A stretch of 64,000 bases of DNA from Myxococcus sp. CA023 (lineage in GTDB: Bacteria; Myxococcota; Myxococcia; Myxococcales; Myxococcaceae). This document shows positions 51,601-59,634 of this stretch, piece after piece; position 1 is the stretch's first letter, and every line of letters begins with the position of its first letter. The stretch spans positions 1 through 64,000 of the forward strand of contig NZ_JAAEAH010000011.1 of NCBI RefSeq assembly GCF_010998615.1. The letters run 5' to 3'. The translations under genes were made by a program, and so were the position numbers. The notes beneath the pieces are model-generated. The model saw only the letters and a program-made list of their open reading frames with translations, made no database searches and was not told the origin of the DNA.

Positions 51601-52209
51601 GTCCGCGGTGGCGCACAGCGGGATGTCCAGATCGCGCGAGAGCTGCTTGAGGTTCTCGTTCGCCTTGTCCTGCTCCGGCATCCCGTTGGACTGCACCTCC
51701 AGAAAGAAGTGCCCCGGGTCGAAGATGTCCTTGTACTCCTGCGCCGCGCGTCGGGCGTGGTCCATGTCGCCGCGGAAGCACGCGCTGGTGACTTCACCAC
51801 CCAGGCACGCGGTGAGCGCGAACAGGCCCTTGCTGTGCTCGGCGAGCACCTTCTTGTCGATGCGCGGGTGGTAGTAGAACCCGTGCATGTACGCGGTGGA
51901 GGAGAGGTAGCGCAGGTTGGCGTAACCCTCCGCGTTCTTCGCCACCAGGATGAGGTGGTGGGAGACCTTCTCGGAGCGGTCCTCACGCCCCTTGGGTCCG
52001 GCGACGTAGGCCTCCATGCCCAGAATCGGCTTGATGCCGGCGTCCTTCGCCTTCTTGTAGAAGTCGATGGCGCCGAACATGTTGCCGTGGTCCGTCACGG
52101 CAACGCTGCTCATCCCCTTCTCCTTCACCGTCTTGATGAGGTCCTTCATCCGGATCGCCCCATCGAGGAGCGAGTAGAGGGTGTGCAGGTGGAGGTGGGT
52201 GAAGGACAT
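48652..52209 (-). CDS. dnaE: DNA polymerase III alpha subunit
   Basis: The 1185-residue product is a full-length DnaE1-type replicative polymerase. An N-terminal PHP domain begins THLHLHTLYSLLDG. The C-family catalytic core has PDFDIDF (Asp403, Asp405) and a third carboxylate, Asp567, in FDFLGLKTL. A helix-hairpin-helix region (GLGAIKGVGEGAI) and an OB-fold (about 970-1070) follow, then a C-terminal tau-binding region. It synthesises DNA as part of the polymerase III holoenzyme. I start it at ATG 52209 (MSFTHLHLH), the family-typical beginning; the longer open frame to 52320 is not. It is transcribed towards the SitA-like cassette. Confidence 0.97.
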   Translation of the reverse strand: MSFTHLHLHTLYSLLDGAIRMKDLIKTVKEKGMSSVAVTDHGNMFGAIDFYKKAKDAGIKPILGMEAYVAGPKGREDRSEKVSHHLILVAKNAEGYANLRYLSSTAYMHGFYYHPRIDKKVLAEHSKGLFALTACLGGEVTSACFRGDMDHARRAAQEYKDIFDPGHFFLEVQSNGMPEQDKANENLKQLSRDLDIPLCATADAHYIKREDARAHELLMCIASGKTLADGKRMKHSTDKLYVTSPTEMLEFFKDIPEAVHNTQRIAEQCNLELKLGKPMLPTFKVPDSHTPDSYMAELAYEGLRERFTELAATVTYPIDREQYQARLALEIGVIQKMGFCGYFLIVQDFINWAKKMNIPVGPGRGSGAGSLVAYALRITDVDPIPYNLLFERFLNPERVSMPDFDIDFCQDRRDEVIQYVGRKYGEMNVGQIITFGSLKAKSVLRDVCRVFALPFSEGDRIAKLVPEVLNITLREAIEMEPRLKEMMETPSNIGEVEGKPVTTKDVLEIALALEGLHRQPGMHAAGVVIADKPLWEFVPVYQPPGEKTLITQFAKDEVEAAGLVKFDFLGLKTLTVIQHALDLVKRNHDKDIPRHEIPLNDDKTWELMAKGDTAGIFQMESSGFTEMVVKLKPNCFEDVIAAGALYRPGPLDSGMVDVFINRKHGREKVSYPHPALEPVLKDTYGVIVYQEQVMQISQVLGGYTLGRADLLRRAMGKKKAEVMQAERAGFLEGCAKNNVDLKVAGEIFDLMEKFAEYGFNKSHSAAYGLVTIHTAWLKAHYPCEFMAALLSSEKDNTDKVVKHIGEARESGLEVLPPDVNQSDMEFGAVSGKIRFGLGAIKGVGEGAIESILEARKDGSFKSLFDFCERVDSRKVNRKVMEALVKAGAFDFEKRSRRQVFDTIERAMNRGSSSQKDKAAGQSSLFGMLAGPSSDGGGGGLKDDYVEVEDWSEKERLSLEKEAIGFYVSGHPLHQYDKELKRYARPITAVQRARKDDKLTVAGIVTVLRERPTKTGKRMAWVTIEDLSGSIELVCFPGKDGTRNVMGRDGKWAKQGPKPGFENWEHLLKSDDPILVSGTVQISQRDEDSPTPELIVDDIQSLKAVREKRTKRLELRVPADLLTEERVAKLHELAKKYAGATPVAVSVLFKGEGEALIGNTSIKVQVNDDLLLAVDRLFGMRVVEFG

Positions 52210-52435
52210 GTGCGCGTTCCGCTCCTGGAGGCCGGGGGGCCGCCGAACACTAGAGCCCAGCTCTCCTGCTCGCCAGTCCAGTGTTGTTCCCAGGCCCGGT
52301 GAGCGTACGGGCGGCTTCATACTTCTTCACGCCTCGTACAAGTCCCAGCAACGGCGGGCCGGCACATTGCCCACCGTCGCCGCGAGGGGTGGCGACTTCA
52401 CGTGGAGCCGTCCGCGCTCCACCCAGGAGAAGGCC

Positions 52436-52879
52436 ATGATGAAGAGGTTCGCCGTCGTCGGTTCCGCGATGCTCGCCGTCGCGCTGCTCAGCGGCTTCGC
52501 GCTGCGGGGAGGCCCCCGCTGGGGCAAGGACCCAGAGCGCGTGAAGCAGCTGGTGACGTGGAAGCTCGACGACAAGCTGGACACGCTGGACGCCACTGAG
52601 TCCCAGCGCCAGTCCATCCACGCAGTGAAGGACCGACTGTTCTCCGACGGGGTGCAGCTGATGCAGGAGCACCACGCGGTGCGCGAGGAGGCCTTCCAAC
52701 AGCTCGCGTCGGACACGCCGGACCGGCAGAAGCTCCACGCCCTGGTGGACGCGCGCATCGAGGCCATGCGCGCCTTCGCTCACCAGGCGACAGACGCCGC
52801 CCTGGAGGTCCACGGCACGCTGACGCCGCAGCAGCGCAAGGCGCTGGCCGAACAGTTCCGCGAGCACGTAGGCCCGTAG
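52436..52879 (+). CDS. Spy/CpxP-like periplasmic protein (LTXXQ family)
   Basis: The 147-residue product has a signal peptide (FAVVGSAMLAVALLSGFA) and a mainly helical mature part with the family patterns DATESQRQSI near residue 50 and LTPQQRKAL near the C-terminus. These LTxxQ motifs are typical of Spy/CpxP proteins, which act as periplasmic chaperones or stress sensors. Cys and metal sites are not evident. ATG 52436 follows AGGAGA by 5 nt; ATG 52439 is equally possible. The gene is divergent from dnaE and has 226 nt of non-coding DNA upstream. Confidence 0.82.
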   Translation: MMKRFAVVGSAMLAVALLSGFALRGGPRWGKDPERVKQLVTWKLDDKLDTLDATESQRQSIHAVKDRLFSDGVQLMQEHHAVREEAFQQLASDTPDRQKLHALVDARIEAMRAFAHQATDAALEVHGTLTPQQRKALAEQFREHVGP

Positions 52880-52972
52880 TCCGCGCGCACGCCACCGTGG
52901 CGTCAGGACAGGTGGGGTGTGTGCTTGCGGGAAAGGGTGGGCGGGGCGGCGGAGCACGGCTAGTTTAGGTGC

Positions 52973-53770
52973 GTGAATTACACCGACTACGCAAAGCGGA
53001 TCCGCGCCCACGCCCAGGTCGCGGACGTCTCCGAATACGGCCGCGTGACGGAGGGGGACCAGGACTACCCCCTCTTCCGGCTCGTCGTCCCGGGAGAGCG
53101 TTGGCTGGTCATCACCTCCGGTTTCCACGGGGAGGAACCCGCCGGTCCCCTCACCCTGGCCGAGCACTTCCCGGCGGTAGCGGCGTACGCGGTGGAGCGC
53201 GGCGTGGGGCTGCGCGTCTACCCCTGCATCAACCCGTCCGGCTTCGAGGCGGGTACCCGGTACAACCGCAGCGGCGAGAAACCCAACAACGACTTCCTCC
53301 GCTACGAAGTCGCCCCCGGGGAGTGGGTGGGCGAGTTGAACGTCGCGCGCCCCATCCTCCGCTGGGCGCTGTATGACGGAGGCCCCAAGGAGACGCGCGC
53401 GATACGCAGCGAGCTGGCGCGCTATGCCGCTCCGGCCGCCGCGCTCGACATCCACCAGGACGACTACCTGGGCGGGGCGTCGACGTATGCGTACACCTTC
53501 GGAGACAAGGCCGCCTACCGCCCGCTGGTGGAAGCCAGCGCGAAGCACGTCGCGGTGGTGCGCAGCCAGAAGGTGGACGACCACAGCTTCGCCGACGCGG
53601 ACGGCCTCATCGAGTACCACGACGGCAGCGTCACCGACTGGTACTCGCGCCAGGGCGTGCCCTACACGGCCGCGCTGGAGACGACGACGCCGACACCGCG
53701 TGACGCCTGCGACGCGGTGAATCTCATCTGGATTCGCGGCTTCATCGACCTGGTGGCGCGCGGCGGCTGA
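52973..53770 (+). CDS. M14-family zinc carboxypeptidase / aspartoacylase-like protein
   Basis: The 265-residue product has the zinc-binding set of M14 and succinylglutamate desuccinylase/aspartoacylase enzymes: GFHGEEPAG (His52, Glu55), DIHQDD (His161) and a late Glu near 237 in LETTTPTP. YPCINPSGFE and RYNRSGEKPNND are conserved substrate-site segments, with Arg and Asn. No signal peptide is seen, so a cytoplasmic role is likely. The product could release amino acids from peptides or N-acylated amino acids; the substrate is unknown. The start is GTG 52973; no competing start seems better. It converges on the solute-binding protein gene. Confidence 0.85.
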   Translation: MNYTDYAKRIRAHAQVADVSEYGRVTEGDQDYPLFRLVVPGERWLVITSGFHGEEPAGPLTLAEHFPAVAAYAVERGVGLRVYPCINPSGFEAGTRYNRSGEKPNNDFLRYEVAPGEWVGELNVARPILRWALYDGGPKETRAIRSELARYAAPAAALDIHQDDYLGGASTYAYTFGDKAAYRPLVEASAKHVAVVRSQKVDDHSFADADGLIEYHDGSVTDWYSRQGVPYTAALETTTPTPRDACDAVNLIWIRGFIDLVARGG

Positions 53771-53797
53771 TGGCGGAGCACCGGACGAAGCGGCGGG

Positions 53798-55000
53798 CTA
53801 CGGCGACCGCGCGTTGCCCACCCGCCGCGTCCACAGCGTGAGGAGGTTGCGGACCACCGCGCCCTCGGGGACTGCCGCGCCGTCCGGCACATCCACCTGG
53901 AGGCCCCGCGCGGCCAGCGGGGGAAAGAGGCTGTCCTCTCCGGGGGGCGTCAGCGGCACGGAGGCATCCGCGGGGCGGAAGCCGAAGGCCAGCGCGCGCT
54001 GCTGCACCGGCCGGCTGTGCAGATAGCGCAGCCACTCCAGCGCGGCCTCACGCTGGCGGGGCAGCACCCAGTCCCCGTGCAGCACCGCCGCAGGATGGTC
54101 GCTCCAGGACGTGAGCGTCGGGTACAGGACCTTCAGCGCCCCCCAGTTCCCCGGCGGTTGGGAGAGCTGGGCGATGGCCAGGTTCTCGTACACCACGGCG
54201 ATGTCGTAGCGGGACGGGCCGAAGCGGACCATGTCCGCCATCAGCGCGCCCGTGGACTGCTCGAAGCGGCCCGTGCCCCGCTCCAACTGGCTCAGCCACG
54301 TCTGGAACCGCGGCTCCAGCAGGTCGGCCACCGTCAATCCGCTCTGCTTGCCGTAGAACTCCAGCGACGCCAGCAGCAGCGCCTGGAGCCCGGAGTTGGA
54401 GCGCGTGGGGTCCGTGTGGCCCAGCTTCACGAAGCCCCACTCCGGCTGGCCGCCCACCGCGGGCCAGCCCTGGTCACTGGCCACCGCGTCGTGGATGACC
54501 TTCCAGGACACCGCGCCCCCGCCGCTGGCGCGCTGGAGCACCTCCGCCCGGTCCTCCCACGCCACGAAGACGAGCGGCGTCTTCACCAACGGCCGCGGCG
54601 CCGCTTCGCCCTCCGTGGCGAACAGCGGCTCACGCGTGGCATCCGTGGCCCAGTCCGACTCCAGCATCCGCAGCACCGCGCTGTCGGCGGGGCTCCACAC
54701 GGTGGGCCGCTCACTACCTTCGAGGATGGCCCGCGCGGCCTCCAGCGAGCCCCGGCCCACCAGGTTCACCCGGATGAGCGGATGCACCTTCTGGAAGTCC
54801 GCCGCGGCCTCCTCCACCCACGCCTTCTTCTCCGTGCTGTAGAGGAACGTGATTTCCGTCCGCACCGCGCGGGTGGATACGGGCGCCTGCGCCGCGGGAC
54901 GCGCCTCTGCCGTTCGCTCCGCGGCGCGCCGCGAAGACAGGTAGAGGGCCCCACCCAACGCAGTGAGCACCCCGATGATGATGAGGACCGCGGGCTTCAT
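53798..55000 (-). CDS. Membrane-anchored extracellular solute-binding protein
   Basis: The 400-residue product has an N-terminal membrane anchor or signal (VLIIIGVLTALGGALYL). A periplasmic type II solute-binding protein fold follows: EITFLYSTEKKAWVEEAAADF, RPTVWSPADSAVLRML, FVAWEDRAEVLQ, and later IAVVYENLAIAQL and LHGDWVLPRQREAALEWLRYL. This resembles SBP_bac_11-like proteins, often encoded with VWA proteins or ABC permeases. No permease gene is nearby, so the ligand and partners are unknown. ATG 55000 is used because it gives the membrane segment; no clear ribosome-binding site is visible. It is divergent from the lipoprotein gene at 55171. Confidence 0.8.
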   Translation of the reverse strand: MKPAVLIIIGVLTALGGALYLSSRRAAERTAEARPAAQAPVSTRAVRTEITFLYSTEKKAWVEEAAADFQKVHPLIRVNLVGRGSLEAARAILEGSERPTVWSPADSAVLRMLESDWATDATREPLFATEGEAAPRPLVKTPLVFVAWEDRAEVLQRASGGGAVSWKVIHDAVASDQGWPAVGGQPEWGFVKLGHTDPTRSNSGLQALLLASLEFYGKQSGLTVADLLEPRFQTWLSQLERGTGRFEQSTGALMADMVRFGPSRYDIAVVYENLAIAQLSQPPGNWGALKVLYPTLTSWSDHPAAVLHGDWVLPRQREAALEWLRYLHSRPVQQRALAFGFRPADASVPLTPPGEDSLFPPLAARGLQVDVPDGAAVPEGAVVRNLLTLWTRRVGNARSP

Positions 55001-55134
55001 GTACCGGCTCGCACTTCTGGGAACGGGTGCTCTGCGCCTGAGCATCCTTGTAGGCAACCTCCGCGACGCCGTACAGGGGCGGCACGTCCGCCTCGGAACC
55101 CAGGCCTGGAACCCGAAGTGTTCGCTTTCGCACG

Positions 55135-55150
55135 TTTGTTTGAACACAAA
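55135..55150. promoter_or_regulatory. AT-rich imperfect palindrome in a divergent promoter region
   Basis: TTTGTTTGAACACAAA matches its reverse complement at 6 of 8 pairs. It lies 20 nt before the lipoprotein gene start and about 135 nt before the solute-binding protein start on the other strand. In GC-rich DNA such a site is a plausible operator. Confidence 0.3.
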
Positions 55151-55170
55151 TGACATGCCAGAATGGGCGG

Positions 55171-56013
55171 ATGACGCCAAACATTCGGCAGCTCGTGCTT
55201 GCGGGCCTGGGCACGGCGCTGAGCGCGTGCGCGACCAAGCCCGCTCCTCCGGTGGAGCATTATTCGCTCGGCATGTCTCGGGCGGAGTACCGGGACTACA
55301 AGAAGGCGAAAGCGGACCCCTGTGCGTCCTCGGAACCGCGGTGGCTGGCGGACGAGCTGACGACGGTGAACAGTACGATGGCGCGCTTCCTCCGGGAGAC
55401 GGAGCAGCTCTCCAAGCTGGACGCGCCGGACCACGCTCGCCAACTGGCGATGATGCGGGAGGCCACCGGCTCACTTCCGCCCATCATGGAGGTGCACCGC
55501 TACACGCTCAACCGGCTGAAGGAGTGCCGCTTCCGCGACACCGGGGCCTTCCCGGAGATTGCCCGTCGTGGCCAGGAGCTGCTGACGGAGGTGGATGCCC
55601 GGCTGGAAGAAGGGCCCAAGGTGCTGGCCGCCGTGGCCCTGAAGGATGCCCGCCGGCAGTGGCGCGAGGAGATGCCCGAGCGGGAGGAGGCCGCCCGCCG
55701 CACCTGGTGCCCGCCCAACCCCCAGGTGGGGCAGACGGACCTGTTCTACGCGCGGCAGGAGGTGGACGGCCGCAAGCTGTGGCGCTTCTGCGACGGACAC
55801 CTGGTGGAGCAGCGCTCCGAAGGTGAGCCCGTGCTCGTGCAGCCCGACAACCTGACGTCGCGCATGCGCCGGCGCATCAAGCCCCAGTCCTACCTGGATG
55901 CCGCGCGCGCCTATCCGATGGCGGAGATGGACCGTCAGCCCGACAGCGTCCCGTCCTCGGGCCAGGGCGCCGCCAAGAAGTCGTCCGCGCCCAGCGACGG
56001 CGGCCCGGGCTAG
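55171..56013 (+). CDS. Lipoprotein of unknown function
   Basis: The 280-residue product has a lipoprotein signal peptide (QLVLAGLGTALSAC, Cys after LSA). The mature part is helical and hydrophilic, with several Cys residues (CASSEP, ECRFRD, WCPPN, FCDGH) that could form disulfide bonds. No known domain is recognised. ATG 55171 starts right at the signal peptide; ATG 55150 would add seven residues. It is divergent from the solute-binding protein gene, and the two share the palindrome at 55135-55150. It converges on the WGR gene with a 67-nt gap. Confidence 0.78.
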   Translation: MTPNIRQLVLAGLGTALSACATKPAPPVEHYSLGMSRAEYRDYKKAKADPCASSEPRWLADELTTVNSTMARFLRETEQLSKLDAPDHARQLAMMREATGSLPPIMEVHRYTLNRLKECRFRDTGAFPEIARRGQELLTEVDARLEEGPKVLAAVALKDARRQWREEMPEREEAARRTWCPPNPQVGQTDLFYARQEVDGRKLWRFCDGHLVEQRSEGEPVLVQPDNLTSRMRRRIKPQSYLDAARAYPMAEMDRQPDSVPSSGQGAAKKSSAPSDGGPG

Positions 56014-56080
56014 CCCACCGCCTCTCGCGGAGCGCGGGGGGCACTCCCACGCGCTCCTGAAAGCCAGCGACGCCGGCGCC

Positions 56081-56941
56081 TCACGCCTCCAGGCGGGCCA
56101 ACCGGCTGGCCAGGTGCGCGTCCTTCGAGGCATCGACGGACTGGGCCCAGGTGGCCAGCGAGCCGCCGCTGGAGGACAGCTGCTCCTCCACGTGCGGCCG
56201 CAGTCGCGTCCACCGCTTGCTCCACCCCTCCTCGGAAGGCGCGCCCGCCTGACCGGGACGCTCCGCCAGCAGCATGCCCATGCGCAGCGCCAGCTCGGGC
56301 TGCCCCAGCGCCGACGCCTGCCGGGCCACGGTCGTCGCGGCGGGGACGGCGTCCGGCGCGGCGAGCCACACCTCGGCCGCTCGGGTGAAGGCAGCCACGT
56401 CCAGCTCGCCCAGCAACGCGAGCGCGTGCCGAAGCGGGAGCCGGCCGTCCTTCTTCGGAGCGACGACGCGCTCCATCAACGCGGTGAAGGTGCCCGCCAG
56501 CTCCGAGTGGGCCGCGGGGTCCACGCCGCCCAAGGCCCGCAGCGCGCGCTTCGCACGCCGGGCCCGCGACGTCACCTCCCAGCTCCGCCACCCCAGCCGG
56601 GCCCGGAGCGCGGCCAGGGCCTCGGCGGCGGCCTTCAGCGACTCGGGCGTGGGCATGGCCGCGGGTACGCGGCGGGGAAGCTCCACCTTCTTCGGCGCGG
56701 GCGGTGGCACGGGCGCAGCCTCCGCGGCGCCGCCCTCCGTCACCTCGAGGTAACCCTCGCGCAGCTTCTCAGCGACCTTCTTCTCGTATTCCTTCCGGGC
56801 GCCGGCTTCGTCCGCGAAAGCCTTCTCCCGCCGCTGACCGGCGGTGCCGATGCGGCCGAAGGTGACGATGAAGGTGTTGCCCTTGAGCTCCGGCTCCCAG
56901 AACTTGGAGCTGGAGCCTTCCACGAACTCGAACCTTCGCAT
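56081..56941 (-). CDS. WGR domain protein
   Basis: The 286-residue product starts with a WGR domain (about 1-75: RRFEFVEGSSSKFWEPELKG and FGRIGTAGQRREKAF). In poly(ADP-ribose) polymerases and other proteins this domain binds DNA or nucleic acids. A Pro/Ala-rich linker (75-100) and a helical C-terminal region follow, with no recognised catalytic domain. A stand-alone WGR plus helical domain suggests a nucleic-acid-binding or sensor role. The gene starts 3 nt after the epimerase stop codon on the same strand, so the two are probably co-transcribed. Confidence 0.82.
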   Translation of the reverse strand: MRRFEFVEGSSSKFWEPELKGNTFIVTFGRIGTAGQRREKAFADEAGARKEYEKKVAEKLREGYLEVTEGGAAEAAPVPPPAPKKVELPRRVPAAMPTPESLKAAAEALAALRARLGWRSWEVTSRARRAKRALRALGGVDPAAHSELAGTFTALMERVVAPKKDGRLPLRHALALLGELDVAAFTRAAEVWLAAPDAVPAATTVARQASALGQPELALRMGMLLAERPGQAGAPSEEGWSKRWTRLRPHVEEQLSSSGGSLATWAQSVDASKDAHLASRLARLEA

Positions 56942-56944
56942 GCC

Positions 56945-57940
56945 TCAGAGCATACGCGACGCCGTGCCCTGATGCTCCGCCTTCATCTCCCGGAGCCCTT
57001 CTTCACGGGAGCGGCGGCCCTCGTACCCCAGCTCCCGGCGGGCCTTGTCGTCCCGCACCGTCACCTCCCGCCCCATGAGCAGCACCTCGGTGCGGGTGAG
57101 CGGAGGTCTGCCGCCCAGGCCGAAGGTGCCCCACAGCAAGTCCCCCACCGTGGCCACCGTCGCGGCCACCCCGTATGGCAGGGTGCGCTCGCCCGCGTCC
57201 ACGCCCTGCGTCGCGAGCATGGCGGTGATGAAGCCCCGGAACTCCACGGGTTCCCCGTCGGTGAGGAAATAGGCCTCGCCGCCACGACCCTTCTCCGCCG
57301 CCAGCAGCATGCCCTCCACGCAGTTGGCCACGTGGCAGGTAGACGTCAGGTAACGGCCGCCGCCGAACCACCGGAAGCGCCCGGTCCGCACCGCCTCCTG
57401 GAACTGCGGCAGCAGCGACGTGTCACCGGCGCCCCAGATGAAGCGGGGACGCACCGCCACGGTGACGAAGTCCGGCGCATTCACGCTGAGCACCCGGCGC
57501 TCCGCCTCGCCCTTGGTGGAGGGGTAGTCGCCAATGGGACGCTCGGGCAGGGGCATCGTCTCATCCACCCGCTCCAGAGGCGAGCCATCCGCCAGCACCG
57601 CCTCCGTGCTGACGTGGACCAACCGCTTGACGCCCGCGGCGCGCGCCGCCTCCAGCACCCGCTCCGTGCCGCGCACGTTCGTCTCGTAGAACTCGCTGCG
57701 CGCGCCCCAGCCCTTCACCACCGCGGCGCAATGGAAGACGGTGTCACAGCCCTCCATGCCCGCCTTCAGCTTCTCCACGTCCGACAGGTCGCCCTCGAAG
57801 GGCTCCCCGCCGGCCTCCGTCACCAAGGCTTGCGCCGCGGCGGAGCGCACCAGGGCCCGAGCGGGCGTCCCGCGCACCTTCAGCGCGGTGAGAAGGTGCC
57901 TGCCCACGAAGCCTGAACCACCGGTGACGAATGCCCGCAT
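56945..57940 (-). CDS. NAD-dependent epimerase/dehydratase family protein
   Basis: The 331-residue product is an extended SDR with GGSGFVG near residue 8 (NAD(P) binding), FHCAAVVKG, HVSTEAVL and the catalytic YPSTK near 151-155. The fold and the GNAxVRPRxIWGxGD-like segment (AVRPRFIWGAGDTSLLP) resemble 3-beta-HSD/sterol and sugar-epimerase proteins. The substrate cannot be told. ATG 57940 starts directly at the Rossmann fold (MRAFVTGG); the longer frame is rejected. The gene is followed by the WGR gene and preceded by the acetyltransferase gene on the same strand. Confidence 0.87.
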   Translation of the reverse strand: MRAFVTGGSGFVGRHLLTALKVRGTPARALVRSAAAQALVTEAGGEPFEGDLSDVEKLKAGMEGCDTVFHCAAVVKGWGARSEFYETNVRGTERVLEAARAAGVKRLVHVSTEAVLADGSPLERVDETMPLPERPIGDYPSTKGEAERRVLSVNAPDFVTVAVRPRFIWGAGDTSLLPQFQEAVRTGRFRWFGGGRYLTSTCHVANCVEGMLLAAEKGRGGEAYFLTDGEPVEFRGFITAMLATQGVDAGERTLPYGVAATVATVGDLLWGTFGLGGRPPLTRTEVLLMGREVTVRDDKARRELGYEGRRSREEGLREMKAEHQGTASRML

Positions 57941-58017
57941 TGCCTGCACGCTCCTGTGAAGGACTGATTGCGCTCCTAGCACTCCCGCGCCGGGCCCGAT
58001 AGAGCGCCCGGCCCGGG

Positions 58018-59205
58018 TCAGAACATGTCGCGCAGGGAGGGCGGCGCCCCGGCGAAGAGACGGCTCGCCGCGCGCACCGAGGCATCATCGCCCTCCAGCG
58101 CGCCCATGGCCCGCAGCGACTCCGCGGACAGGTGGCCGGTGTAGAGCGGCGCCAGGTACCGCACGTGCAGCCGCAGGCCTCCATCGCCGCCACGGCGCAC
58201 GCGCGCCTGACCGTCCGAGACCTCCAGCACGAACCGGCCCTGGTTCTCCGGGAAGAGGTCGTCCTCCACGTCCAGATGGAGGGTGCCGGAGAGTCCCTCC
58301 GGCCAGCCGCGCGCCTCCAGCGCGGAGGCCACGTCCAGCACCCGCACCATCCAGTGCATGTACAGCTTCACCGCGTACGTCTGCTCGCGAAGCAGCAGGA
58401 GTAGCGGGTCGTCCACGCCGCCGTACCAGAAGACATCCGTGGCCAGGGAACGGTGGTCCCCCAGGAAGCTCAGAATCCTCCGCGCCGCCGTGGGCGTATG
58501 GGCCACGACATCGGTGAGGAACAGCTCCTGCTTGAAGTCCTTGAGCGACCGGCGGATGACGTAGAGGTAGCCCTCCACACCGGCGCTGCCCTCCACCAGG
58601 TAGCCATGTGCCACCTCGCCGCGCATGTTGCGGACGCGGCCCCATGAGAAGTCCCCGCGGTCCAGCCAGCCAGGACGATGACGCGCGTGGCGCTGGTAGC
58701 TCAGGACGATGGCCTGCGTGTCCTTCTCCTCGATGGGCCGGAGCGACAACGTCCGCTCACTGAAGTCCAGCGATGGGACCTGGATGCGGATCTCCTGCCG
58801 CGTGCCCGCGTGCTCGTAACCCACGCGCCGGTAGAGCGGCTGCGTCGCGGGATAGAGCACCGACAGCGGGGCGCCCGTCGCACGGGCCTCGCGCAGCAGG
58901 TGCCGCATCAGTCGCGTGGCGGTGCCGCGTCCCCGATGGACGGGAGACACGCCCACGCCACCCACGCCGATGACGGGCACGCTGCGCCCGCCGTACCACT
59001 GCCCCATGCGGATGAACACGAGCGTGGCCGCCACCTCGCCGCCCTCGCGCAACAACCGCAGGTCCGGCCGCGACGCCCGCTGCATCCAGGCGGCGCTGTC
59101 GGCGGGGGACATGGCATACGACTGCATCATGATGTCCGCGACGGCGGCCATCTCACGTTCGTCTCGTGGCGGTCCGAAGTCGCCAGGCTGCGTCTCCACG
59201 CGCAT
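58018..59205 (-). CDS. Eis-like GNAT N-acetyltransferase
   Basis: The 395-residue product has an N-terminal GNAT domain with the acetyl-CoA loop VGVSPVHRGRGTATRLM and a central second GNAT-like domain. A C-terminal SCP2-like domain ends in DMF, a C-terminal carboxylate as in Eis. In mycobacteria Eis acetylates aminoglycosides at several amines, and family members are found in many bacteria. The natural substrate here is unknown. I start it at ATG 59205, 6 nt after GGGGA; ATG 59211 is close. It lies 77 nt upstream of the epimerase gene on the same strand. Confidence 0.88.
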   Translation of the reverse strand: MRVETQPGDFGPPRDEREMAAVADIMMQSYAMSPADSAAWMQRASRPDLRLLREGGEVAATLVFIRMGQWYGGRSVPVIGVGGVGVSPVHRGRGTATRLMRHLLREARATGAPLSVLYPATQPLYRRVGYEHAGTRQEIRIQVPSLDFSERTLSLRPIEEKDTQAIVLSYQRHARHRPGWLDRGDFSWGRVRNMRGEVAHGYLVEGSAGVEGYLYVIRRSLKDFKQELFLTDVVAHTPTAARRILSFLGDHRSLATDVFWYGGVDDPLLLLLREQTYAVKLYMHWMVRVLDVASALEARGWPEGLSGTLHLDVEDDLFPENQGRFVLEVSDGQARVRRGGDGGLRLHVRYLAPLYTGHLSAESLRAMGALEGDDASVRAASRLFAGAPPSLRDMF

Positions 59206-59439
59206 CTCCATTCCCCGATGGCGCACGCAGGCGCCTCTCGGCCGCCCACATTCTCAGGACGGCCCGGCCTGCCTGTCGAGCAACAATCCACGGCCAGGCA
59301 GGCCCGTGCGCCCACGTCCGGACAGCAGGTGCGCCGTGAGAATGCGCCTCCCGCGCCCGGCGAACCGGCCCACCGCTTCAACACGGCGCACGTGGTGGCT
59401 TCGTCACCCGAAGGCGACACGGCTGGTATCCTCGCCGCC

Positions 59440-59634
59440 ATGAAGCGCCCTACCGAGCCCGACGCCCCCGTGATGCCGTCGCTGCTCGTCTTCGCCGTCG
59501 CAGTGCTCCTCTTCGGCTCTCCCCTGCGCCGACTGTGGCTGGCGGAGGGCGCGCCGGGGTACCTGCCCTTCGCGGTGTGGCTGGGCGTCATCCTCCTGGG
59601 CGGCTGGGCGGCGCACCGGAGTCGTGGCCCATGA
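59440..59634 (+). CDS. Small two-helix membrane protein, CbrX-like
   Basis: The 64-residue product has two hydrophobic helices (LLVFAVAVLLFG, and AVWLGVILLGGWAA) joined by a short loop and ends in a basic tail. Its stop codon overlaps the start of the kinase gene (ATGA, 4 nt). In Pseudomonas, a small gene called cbrX overlaps cbrA in a similar way and couples their translation; the resemblance is in position and size, and homology is unproven. ATG 59440 is the only start giving a compact membrane protein. It may modulate kinase translation or assembly. Confidence 0.7.
   Translation: MKRPTEPDAPVMPSLLVFAVAVLLFGSPLRRLWLAEGAPGYLPFAVWLGVILLGGWAAHRSRGP

Noticed and set aside
48580-52302. A 1240-residue open frame antisense to dnaE
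   Set aside because: It is the GC-bias shadow of dnaE, which has complete polymerase motifs; the antisense product is low-complexity His/Leu/Arg-rich.
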